Source: Acidobacteriaceae bacterium
Lineage (GTDB): Bacteria; Acidobacteriota; Terriglobia; Terriglobales; Acidobacteriaceae
NCBI GenBank assembly: GCA_003140785.1
Contig: PLKY01000383.1
Span: 38,456-43,462, forward strand
Length of the DNA stretch: 5,007 bases
Direction: 5' to 3'
Under the pieces are notes generated by a model, which ran no database searches, was not told the origin of the DNA, and saw only the letters and a program-made list of their open reading frames with translations. This document shows positions 1 to 4,916 of this stretch, piece after piece (within the stretch, counting starts at the first letter, position 1; each line of letters opens with the position of its first letter). A program made the translations under genes and the position numbers.

Positions 1-530
1 ACTTCCTTGATGGTGAACGAAATTACTTCGAGGCCCATCTTGCTCATGTCTTCCGCACAGGTGGCGCGCATCCGTTCGCCCACCATCTCGGGTTCCTTGA
101 CAATTTGCTCCACCGTCAACTGGCCGATGATGCCGCGCAGGTGGCCTTCCATCACAAGGCGGATCAGGCCCTCGCGCTGTGGCGGCGCTTTGGTGAGAAA
201 CTGCTCGGCGGCGGTGAGGATCGAAGCCTGGTCGCTGCGCACCTTGATTTGCGCGACAGCTTCGACGGTCACGGCAACGCCCTGCCTCGTATAAAGGTCC
301 TGCTGGGGAGCTACATCGAAGCTCATCAGCTCCAGGCTTAGCTCGCGGCAGTTCTCCACCATGGGAAAGATCACCGTGCCGTGGCCCTTGATGACGCGCG
401 GCCCGCGAAAACCGTAGACAATCAGGGCCTCATTGGGTCCGGCCTTGCGATACATCCTGGCCAGAATGCCCATCAGAAAGATCAGCGCCAATACCCCTAA
501 TCCGACAAAGAGAACAATTTGGTTCGTCAT
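1..530 (-). CDS. Flotillin-family (SPFH/band 7) membrane scaffold protein, C-terminus beyond window
   Basis: The visible 176 residues begin MTNQIVLFVGLG. A single N-terminal membrane helix (about residues 4-24) is followed by RMYRKAGPNEALIVYG and then an SPFH domain. That domain includes the flotillin-like stretch EGHLRGIIGQLTVEQIVK (residues 128-145) and the strand GLEVISFTIKE at the window edge. Flotillins oligomerise on the inner face of the cytoplasmic membrane and organise lipid microdomains; the NfeD protein encoded upstream is their classic partner, as in B. subtilis YuaF-YuaG. The ATG at 530 is chosen because it gives the normal short N-tail before the membrane helix. The ribosome site is modest (GGGA six bases before ATG, GAAGGG further up). 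It is the last visible gene of the operon, 46 bases after the microprotein stop. The C-terminal coiled coil with EA repeats expected in flotillins lies outside the window, so completeness cannot be judged. Family call is firm; the exact subtype (FloA or FloT) is not settled. Confidence 0.92.
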   Translation of the reverse strand, partial: MTNQIVLFVGLGVLALIFLMGILARMYRKAGPNEALIVYGFRGPRVIKGHGTVIFPMVENCRELSLELMSFDVAPQQDLYTRQGVAVTVEAVAQIKVRSDQASILTAAEQFLTKAPPQREGLIRLVMEGHLRGIIGQLTVEQIVKEPEMVGERMRATCAEDMSKMGLEVISFTIKE

Positions 531-535
531 TGGGT

Positions 536-557
536 TCCCGGACCCTTCAAACCGGGA
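536..557 (-). promoter_or_regulatory. Small inverted repeat in front of flotillin, possibly masking its ribosome site
   Basis: In the 46-base gap before the flotillin start, TCCCGG (536-541) and CCGGGA (552-557) form perfect 6-bp arms around a 10-base loop. On the transcript the loop carries GAAGGG and the 3' arm carries GGGA, the only purine-rich sequences close to the flotillin ATG. The hairpin could limit flotillin translation unless it is opened. A chance repeat of this size in GC-rich DNA is also possible. Confidence 0.25.
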
Positions 558-576
558 GGTCGATTGGTTGATGGTT

Positions 577-693
577 TTACTGCTTGTGGCCGGAGTTCCG
601 GCCGTTCTTCGGAAACAACTTGGCGAGCAAACCTAGCAGGAAAATTCCCACCAGGATGGCCATGTCCGTTATCAGCACGGTCGTGTTCGTCAT
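577..693 (-). CDS. 38-residue single-pass membrane microprotein between NfeD and flotillin
   Basis: This short frame encodes 38 residues: a polar N-tail (MTNTTVLITD), one hydrophobic helix at about residues 11-26 (MAILVGIFLLGLLAKL), and a basic tail (KNGRNSGHKQ) ending at TAA. The positive-inside rule predicts N-out/C-in topology. Support for a real gene: GGGGAGAGG lies just before the ATG (GGAG 5 bases away), the start overlaps the NfeD stop as ATGA (690-693), which suggests translational coupling, and the frame fills the gap before flotillin. I do not recognise a named family. From its position it may be an accessory subunit of the NfeD-flotillin complex, a lipid-domain anchor or a regulator of assembly; that is inference. 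Standard annotation with a length cutoff would miss it. Confidence 0.68.
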   Translation of the reverse strand: MTNTTVLITDMAILVGIFLLGLLAKLFPKNGRNSGHKQ

Positions 694-1352
694 ATCCTCT
701 CCCCGGTCCTTTCGCCGGGCTTCGCTGTTCCTGTTCCGTTGTTGACCTCCGGCATGTCTTCCCAGCGCCGGACATAGGCGATTCCCTTTTCATAGCCAAC
801 GACGTAGACCTCTTCCTGCTTTTGAATCGGTTCGCCGTTCTCCGAGCGCGCCGGTACGGAGCAGCGCGCGCCCAACTGCTCATAGACGACCTCACCGATG
901 CCGCCTGCGCGTATCGCCGAGGAAACGTGGCCCACTGCGCCGACAACTTCCGTCTCGTCGGCGGTGAGTTCGCGCTCGTGCGGCAGCAGCACTTTGGTGA
1001 GGAAGAGGAAAATAATTGCGCCGCCGGCAAAGCCGCAGATTGCGGCCAGCACCAAAACGACCAGCGCAACAAAGCTGCCATAGCGCGTCAGCAGGTATCC
1101 CGCCGCGCCAAACCAGCAGAGAAAAATCATCAGCGAGAATGCGTTCCACCACGGAACATTTGCGCCACCCCGGGCGCTTGACGCTGAGGGGTGAGACGCA
1201 CCCGCCGTGTGCACTGCGTGCGGCACATGCACGTGTCCCACATGCGGCAGATGCACATGTCCGCCGAAATGCCCAATGCCGCCGAGCAGCGAGACCGCGC
1301 TCAGCGCTAGGCCCACCAGAAAGCAGATCAGGTAAAACGATTCCCAAGTCAT
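690..1352 (-). CDS. NfeD-like membrane protein with histidine-rich loop (flotillin partner)
   Basis: The 220-residue protein has a membrane helix at about residues 5-26, a His-rich loop (28-54), two more helices (about 71-89 and 94-118), then a soluble C-terminal domain (about 133-198) with the small beta-rich look of an NfeD OB-fold: ETEVVGAVGHVSS, GIGEVVYEQLG, EEVYVVGYEKGIAYVRRWED. There is no N-terminal ClpP-like serine protease domain, so it is the short class that accompanies flotillins (YuaF-like, NfeD1b). NfeD proteins of this class sit in the membrane and work with flotillin in microdomain organisation and stress tolerance. The loop has nine His within 27 residues, in two near-repeats GHVHLPHV and GHVHVPHA; it may bind Zn, Ni or Cu, or respond to pH, which is inference. 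ATG at 1352 is preceded by GAGGGAG seven bases away, lying in the tail of the XRE gene. The stop overlaps the microprotein start by four bases. Confidence 0.85.
   Translation of the reverse strand: MTWESFYLICFLVGLALSAVSLLGGIGHFGGHVHLPHVGHVHVPHAVHTAGASHPSASSARGGANVPWWNAFSLMIFLCWFGAAGYLLTRYGSFVALVVLVLAAICGFAGGAIIFLFLTKVLLPHERELTADETEVVGAVGHVSSAIRAGGIGEVVYEQLGARCSVPARSENGEPIQKQEEVYVVGYEKGIAYVRRWEDMPEVNNGTGTAKPGERTGERI
1215..1262 (-). repeat. 24-base tandem duplication encoding the His-rich loop of the NfeD protein
   Basis: Two adjacent 24-base units, 1262-1239 and 1238-1215 on the minus strand, agree at 19 of 24 positions by eye and encode GHVHLPHV then GHVHVPHA. Most differences are third-base or conservative changes, so the His spacing is kept. 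This points to an old in-frame duplication followed by selection on the protein. Confidence 0.7.
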
Positions 1353-1354
1353 AG

Positions 1355-1900
1355 CTACGCTCCCTCTTTCGTGCGTCGCCCTTTTCGCGGGTGGCCGTTT
1401 TCTGTTCCCTGTTCCCTGTTCCCTATTTCCTGTCTTTTAGGTCGCAAAACTTCCGACAGCCGCGGCAGAAGTCCCGGCGTCTCCAGAATCGATTCGAGCA
1501 GCAGCAGACATTCCCGCGAGTGCTCGTTCCGCGCCAGTGTCAGCAGCGCGTGCTTCAACTCCGGATCGCGGCGAAACCGCTCCGCGCCCGAGACCAGCCA
1601 CAGGTCGAGTTTGTCTTCCACATTGCGCAGCTCGCTCTGCAACTCGGGCGAGTAGCCCTCCGGGTCGTCAACCAGGTAGCCAGGGTGGACTTTGAAGAAC
1701 CCGGCCAGCAATTGCCGCGAAGTATTGGTGAGGTGCGGGCGCGCGCCGCTTTCAATCTGGGAGAGGTAACTCTGGCTCAGCTTCGAGCCGGTTTCGGCAT
1801 CGATGGCCCGCACCAGTTCCTGCTGGCTCATGGCGCGGTCTAGGCCTCTGAGGCTGCCTTCCACCTCGCGCAGGTAGCGGATTTTTTCGCCGAGCTTCAT
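1355..1900 (-). CDS. XRE-family helix-turn-helix regulator, probable autorepressor of the flotillin operon
   Basis: The 181-residue cytoplasmic protein starts MKLGEKIRYLRE and has a Cro/C1-type HTH over about residues 3-76. It shows the family pattern MSQQELV (helix 2) and LSQSYLSQIESGARPHLT (recognition helix and following turn). The rest (about 80-152) is predicted helical, RNVEDKLDLWLVSGAERF through LLLLESILETPGLL, perhaps for dimerisation or effector sensing; I do not recognise that domain. The last 25 or so residues are low complexity and basic, partly encoded by a heptamer repeat. A longer frame exists from a TTG at 1984, but that TTG is the promoter -35 box and the added codons cover the operator, so ATG 1900 is preferred. 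AAGGA lies 15 bases before the ATG, a long spacing, so translation may be weak. The stop is 2 bases before the NfeD start, so it leads the operon. Autoregulation is inferred from the operator pair just upstream. Confidence 0.82.
   Translation of the reverse strand: MKLGEKIRYLREVEGSLRGLDRAMSQQELVRAIDAETGSKLSQSYLSQIESGARPHLTNTSRQLLAGFFKVHPGYLVDDPEGYSPELQSELRNVEDKLDLWLVSGAERFRRDPELKHALLTLARNEHSRECLLLLESILETPGLLPRLSEVLRPKRQEIGNREQGTENGHPRKGRRTKEGA
1403..1430. repeat. Heptamer microrepeat (TGTTCCC on plus, GGGAACA on minus), three perfect units plus a degenerate one
   Basis: Units at 1403-1409, 1410-1416 and 1417-1423 are identical; 1424-1430 (TATTTCC) matches at five of seven. The array lies inside the 3' end of the XRE gene and is translated as part of GNREQGTENG. 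Because 7 is not a multiple of 3, gain or loss of a single unit would shift the frame of the XRE C-terminus. Confidence 0.85.
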
Positions 1901-1936
1901 GGGTTGCGATGGGATTCCTTCAAGTCGGTTCAGCAA

Positions 1937-1957
1937 TCCATCGCAGATTGCAATAAC
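1937..1957. promoter_or_regulatory. Second, degenerate operator copy (O2) downstream of the -10 box
   Basis: The core ATCGCA-GAT-TGCAAT (1940-1954) is a near palindrome of the same design as the upstream operator. The 12 bases ATCGCAGATTGC (1940-1951) recur exactly in inverted orientation at 1964-1975. Its centre (1947) is 21 bp from that of the first site (1968), two helical turns, so two dimers would bind the same DNA face. It covers the expected transcription start. A lone half-site TGCGAT sits at 1905-1910 next to the XRE start codon. Confidence 0.6.
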
Positions 1958-1984
1958 TGTATCGCAATCTGCGATACACGTCAA
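1956..1984 (-). promoter_or_regulatory. Sigma70-like promoter of the XRE-NfeD-flotillin operon
   Basis: On the minus strand TTGACG (1984-1979, five of six to consensus) is followed after exactly 17 bases by TACAGT (1961-1956, four of six). The predicted transcription start is near 1949, giving a leader of roughly 50 bases before the XRE ATG. The spacer is almost entirely occupied by the operator palindrome, so bound repressor would exclude RNA polymerase. Confidence 0.65.
1958..1978. promoter_or_regulatory. Primary operator palindrome (O1) between the -35 and -10 boxes
   Basis: Arms TGTATCGCA (1958-1966) and TGCGATACA (1970-1978) are perfect 9-bp inverted repeats around a 3-base centre, directly abutting the -35 box and overlapping the -10 box. 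Two-fold symmetry of this size is what a dimeric XRE protein recognises, and the adjacent XRE gene is the obvious candidate ligand (inference). Confidence 0.75.
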
Positions 1985-2088
1985 GAAAAATCGGGCGACA
2001 TCACCTTAAAGGGGTTATTAATTGGGTTTCAAGGGCTTACGGGCAAATGCGGAAAGGATCAGCAGCCGGGGCGAGGACACAGCAGGGA

Positions 2089-3156
2089 TCAACTGCCTAG
2101 TTTTTTTCGCAGAAAGTCGGCCATCAAGTGCGTGGCCTCGATGGACTCGGGAAGGGATGGATCGTACCAGAACGCGTGTGGCAATCCATCGAAGACGACC
2201 AGACGCGCGTCCACGCCAGCATGCATGAAGGCGCGATGCAGATTGGCGGCGCCGCTCAGTAAGTAGTCGCGGCCGCCGGCAAGCAAAAGCGTAGGAGGCA
2301 ATCCGCTCAGGTCGGCATAGATCGGCGAAAGCGCTGGGTCCCTGGGATCGGTCGATCCCACGTAATCCGGCCGGTCCGGTCCAGGCTTCGGTAGATCGAG
2401 ATGGCCTGAAAGACCGCCTCCGGCAAAGATCGCTTCGGAGTCTGTGTGGCGGGCAAAGTCGCCCATGCCGCTGAAGATACCGAGAGCCGCCGGCAGTGGC
2501 AGCCCCAGTTGCTTAAGCTTCACTGCCACTTCCGCGGTCAGCATGGCCCCGGCCGACGTGCCGAAGATAGCAATGTGGTTTGGCGTGTACTTCTTCAACA
2601 GGTCCTTATACACAGCGACAGTATCGTCGACAGCGGCGGGGAAGGGATGTTCGGGCGCTAACCGGTACAGCACCGAGACCACTTTGATGCGGGCATACAC
2701 GGCAATCGGGATAGATTCCGCCAGAGAACCCGAGTCGACGTTAAAGCCGCCTCCATGGAGGTTGATCGCGACTTTGTTCGTTTCGGCTGTCGACGGATCC
2801 GCAGGGGTGACGAGATGGACCGGGACGCCGGCAATCTCTGAATCTGCAATATTGACCGCGCAAATTTTCCTCCACGCGTCGCTGGCATGTGCGGCATTCT
2901 CAACCATACGTGCACGACGCTGTGCAAGCGGCTCATCAGGATGCGCTGTGTCGGGAACGCGGCGGCTCAGGACCTTTTGCGCTTCGGGACTGATGTTCTC
3001 GGGGACAGGGACCACGCGAGTAATGTGGGCTGCGCCGTTTTCGTCGATGTAGCTGGTGTCGCTCGTCGGCGCAGCCGACGCGGTTGTCGGGGTAGGCTGC
3101 TGCGCCCCAAGGAGAGCGGCGGAAGCTAGAAGGAGAATCGCGCTAGAAGATCGCAT
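2089..3156 (-). CDS. Exported alpha/beta-hydrolase, HSL-family esterase (GTSAG type)
   Basis: The 355-residue protein has a Sec-type signal peptide (MRSSSAILLLASAALLGA, likely cut near residue 18, no lipobox Cys), a Pro/Thr/Ala-rich linker to about 33, a cap region, and a catalytic domain from about 125. Visible hallmarks: oxyanion motif HGGGF (134-138), YRLAPEHPFPAAVDD (164-178), nucleophile elbow GTSAG with Ser201, Asp297 in AGGRDYLL, and His327 in GLPHAFW. All three catalytic residues are present, so an active carboxylesterase acting outside the cytoplasm on short acyl esters is expected; the natural substrate is unknown. ATG 3156 is chosen over upstream in-frame starts because GGAGG (3164-3168) lies seven bases before it and the signal peptide begins there. 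It follows the sugar transporter in the same direction after a 265-base gap holding a hairpin, so co-transcription is uncertain. Deacylating an acylated sugar for that carrier is one possible role (inference). Confidence 0.9.
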   Translation of the reverse strand: MRSSSAILLLASAALLGAQQPTPTTASAAPTSDTSYIDENGAAHITRVVPVPENISPEAQKVLSRRVPDTAHPDEPLAQRRARMVENAAHASDAWRKICAVNIADSEIAGVPVHLVTPADPSTAETNKVAINLHGGGFNVDSGSLAESIPIAVYARIKVVSVLYRLAPEHPFPAAVDDTVAVYKDLLKKYTPNHIAIFGTSAGAMLTAEVAVKLKQLGLPLPAALGIFSGMGDFARHTDSEAIFAGGGLSGHLDLPKPGPDRPDYVGSTDPRDPALSPIYADLSGLPPTLLLAGGRDYLLSGAANLHRAFMHAGVDARLVVFDGLPHAFWYDPSLPESIEATHLMADFLRKKLGS

Positions 3157-3163
3157 GAGCGTG

Positions 3164-3168
3164 CCTCC
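3164..3168 (-). promoter_or_regulatory. Shine-Dalgarno site of the esterase
   Basis: GGAGG on the minus strand, seven bases before ATG 3156. It fixes the start there and excludes the in-frame extension that reaches to 3264, which would bury the signal peptide. Confidence 0.8.
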
Positions 3169-3366
3169 GGACCGCAGAATGCCAACACGGGAGAGAGTGT
3201 CGTCGCGTTCAACATAGCATGGCGTCACGGCGCGGGCTCTGCAGCCGGCTCTGTAGCAAGGCATTGCATGGTACGGAGCATCATGATGGGATCGATTGCG
3301 GAAGCGGTGCTGCCTTCCGAGATCACTTCGGAATCGCGGCCATCCAAGATTCGCAGCCGGACATGG

Positions 3367-3399
3367 GAAGGCCCTTCGGCTTGTCGCTGAAGGGCCTTC
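3367..3399 (-). terminator. Strong stem-loop after the sugar transporter, without T-tract
   Basis: GAAGGCCCTTC (3367-3377) and GAAGGGCCTTC (3389-3399) are perfect 11-bp inverted arms with an 11-base loop, starting 22 bases past the transporter stop. Neither strand has the run of T expected of an intrinsic terminator. It may therefore be a Rho-assisted terminator or a 3'-end stabiliser that separates transporter from esterase expression. Each arm is itself nearly palindromic (GAAGG-C-CCTTC), so cruciform or protein binding is also possible. Confidence 0.5.
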
Positions 3400-3421
3400 A
3401 GGTTTACGGCTACTCCGATCC

Positions 3422-4672
3422 TTACGCTGTCACAGTCCGCGTAGGTTTGGAGCCCCATAGCCCGTAGTAGGCGATGAAGAGGTAACAGAAGATGGGAATG
3501 ACAAAGGCGTGCTGAATGCCCATCTTGTCCGCCGCCGCGCCGAGAAGTAGAGGCACGATGGCCCCGCCGACGACGGCAGTCATAATCAGCCCCGATCCCT
3601 TGCTGGTCATCGGACCAAGTCCGGCGATGCCCAATGCGAAGATGTTGGGGAACATGATGGAGTTGAAGAAGCCGCAGAGCACGACTGTCCAGATAGCCAC
3701 CGATCCGCTGCTGAACATCGAGACGACGAGCAGCGCAGCAGCAATAAAGCCGAAGGCCCCGAGTAGCTTGTTCGATTTGATCTTGGTGAGCACCCATGAG
3801 CCAAGCAGGCGGCCGACCAGCGCGCCGAACCAATAGAGCGAGACCAGGAACGACGCGGTCTTGGCGCTATCGACTCCCTGGCTCTTGAAGTAATTGACCG
3901 CAATCGAGGCCAGACCGACTTCGACTCCGACATAAAGAAAGATGCCGACCGCGCCGAGGACCGTGTGCTTGTAGCCCCAGATGCTGCGGCTCAGAATGGG
4001 ATCGCCTTCTTTGGCGGGCCGGAAAGTCTGCGTTTGGGCGACGTGCGGAAGATGCATGAAGGCCACGGCGATGCCGAGAATTAGCAAGCCGCCGGCGATG
4101 GCGATATACGGTCCGCGTACGGTGTTCGCGATGGCTGCCTTCGTTGCGGTGCTCGCCGGATCGGTGAGGATGTAGGCGCCGGCGACGAGTGGCGCAATCG
4201 TTCCGCCTAGAGAATTGAGGGCCTGGGCCAGGGTTAACCGCACCGGTGCGCTATGCTCGGGGCCAAGAATCGCGACGTAAGGATTGGCCGCGGTCTGCAA
4301 CGCCGTCACGCCAGCGCCGACGATGAATACAGCCGTCAGGAACATGGGAAAGCTGACCAGCTTTGCCGCCGGCACGAAGAGAAGGCAACCAACGACCTGG
4401 ATGAACAGGGAGACTACCATCGTCTTTTTGTAGCCGATGGTTTCGATCAGCTTCGATGTGGGCGAGGAGAAAACGAAATACGCCAGGAAGAACGCCGACT
4501 CGGCGAGCATGGCCCAGGCATAAGGCAGGTCGAAGATGGACCGCAGGTGCGGCACCAGGGCCATGTTGAGGTTGGTGATGAACCCGAAGATAAAGAACAG
4601 AACGGCCACCGTAATAAATGGGCCTGTGTAGCTCGGCGTGCTTTGTGCCGGGGGTGTCGATCGCGTGGACAT
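3422..4672 (-). CDS. FHS-family sugar MFS transporter (FucP/GluP-like)
   Basis: The 416-residue inner-membrane carrier has about 12 predicted helices, with a polar central loop near residues 210-235 dividing two six-helix halves. Family signs: FFIFGFITNLNMALVPHLRSIFDL in helix 1 (27-49), ALQTAANPYVAILGPE (124-139), LTLAQALNSLGGTIAPL (146-162), SLYWFGALVGRLLGSW (278-293), FNSIMFPNIFALGI (336-349), and SKGSGLIMTAVVGGAIVPLLLG (357-378). This matches the fucose/glucose/galactose H+ symporter group; the sugar cannot be told from sequence. From memory of E. coli FucP, its key acids Asp46 and Glu135 align with Met37 and Gln126 here (same offset of nine for both); Gln at the second site is, as I recall, common in GluP-like members, but Met at the first is unusual. 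ATG 4672 fits the normal N-tail; GGAG lies 11 bases before it, a long spacing. The gene is divergent from the gene at the right edge. Confidence 0.9.
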   Translation of the reverse strand: MSTRSTPPAQSTPSYTGPFITVAVLFFIFGFITNLNMALVPHLRSIFDLPYAWAMLAESAFFLAYFVFSSPTSKLIETIGYKKTMVVSLFIQVVGCLLFVPAAKLVSFPMFLTAVFIVGAGVTALQTAANPYVAILGPEHSAPVRLTLAQALNSLGGTIAPLVAGAYILTDPASTATKAAIANTVRGPYIAIAGGLLILGIAVAFMHLPHVAQTQTFRPAKEGDPILSRSIWGYKHTVLGAVGIFLYVGVEVGLASIAVNYFKSQGVDSAKTASFLVSLYWFGALVGRLLGSWVLTKIKSNKLLGAFGFIAAALLVVSMFSSGSVAIWTVVLCGFFNSIMFPNIFALGIAGLGPMTSKGSGLIMTAVVGGAIVPLLLGAAADKMGIQHAFVIPIFCYLFIAYYGLWGSKPTRTVTA

Positions 4673-4916
4673 GAGAGGATGTTCTCCGCTTCCTGAAAAA
4701 GAATTCTGCCCGGTTCGGGCGTGTTCGCGTTCTGAGGATTTGACGCGTCTTTTTGGCGGCTAGTGGTTTCCGGCCGCCGTTTTGCTGCACACAACACTAT
4801 ACGGAAAACCTCCCATCTGGGAAGGGCGGCAGTCGAGGTCTAGTCGGATCAGCGAACTGCCCTAACGGCGTGGCGCACGATTCGGTTATTCTCGAAACAA
4901 AAGTGAGGAGAACGAA
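4673..4916. other. Divergent intergenic region with weak promoter and operator candidates
   Basis: No gene is seen in these 244 bases. On the minus strand TATAGT (4801-4796) is a good -10 candidate for the transporter, but the -35 position (CTTCCC) is poor, as for an activated promoter. A 12-bp palindrome TCCCA-TC-TGGGA (4811-4822) sits in the spacer and -35 zone and could be a regulator site. Other symmetric elements are GACGCGTC (4742-4749) and GGCGGC/GCCGCC arms (4755-4760, 4773-4778). No clear promoter was found for the plus-strand gene. None of these is strong alone. Confidence 0.3.
4907..4910 (+). promoter_or_regulatory. Shine-Dalgarno site deciding a TTG start
   Basis: GGAG within GTGAGGAGAACGAA stands six bases before TTG 4917. 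The GTG at 4903 is in a frame that stops at 4933-4935, and no other start in the open frame lies nearby, so this site supports the TTG initiation codon. Confidence 0.65.

Noticed and set aside
519..1181. Long plus-strand frame across the NfeD and microprotein genes
   Set aside because: Antisense shadow of NfeD; no protein-family features, and the minus-strand genes have membrane and domain signatures.
1901..1984. N-terminal extension of the XRE regulator from TTG 1984
   Set aside because: The TTG is the promoter -35 box, the extra 28 codons translate the operator repeats, and it has no ribosome site; the HTH begins naturally at ATG 1900.
1985..2088. Terminator between the esterase and the XRE promoter
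   Set aside because: The 104-base gap has an AT-rich patch (TTATTAATTGGG) and short direct repeats of CAGCAG and GGATC, but no stem followed by a T-tract on either strand.
3157..3264. 36-residue extension of the esterase upstream of ATG 3156
   Set aside because: It would place a polar, Arg/Cys-rich segment before a clear signal peptide, while GGAGG lies seven bases before ATG 3156.
3225..3833. Full 202-codon minus-strand frame overlapping the transporter
   Set aside because: Most of it is an alternate-frame shadow of the transporter with Arg/His-rich nonsense composition; only its last part lies in the gap and is treated as a weak finding.
4755..4783. Terminator from GGCGGC/GCCGCC arms followed by GTTTT on the plus strand
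   Set aside because: Short arms with a 12-base loop and an interrupted T-run, and no plus-strand gene ends there.
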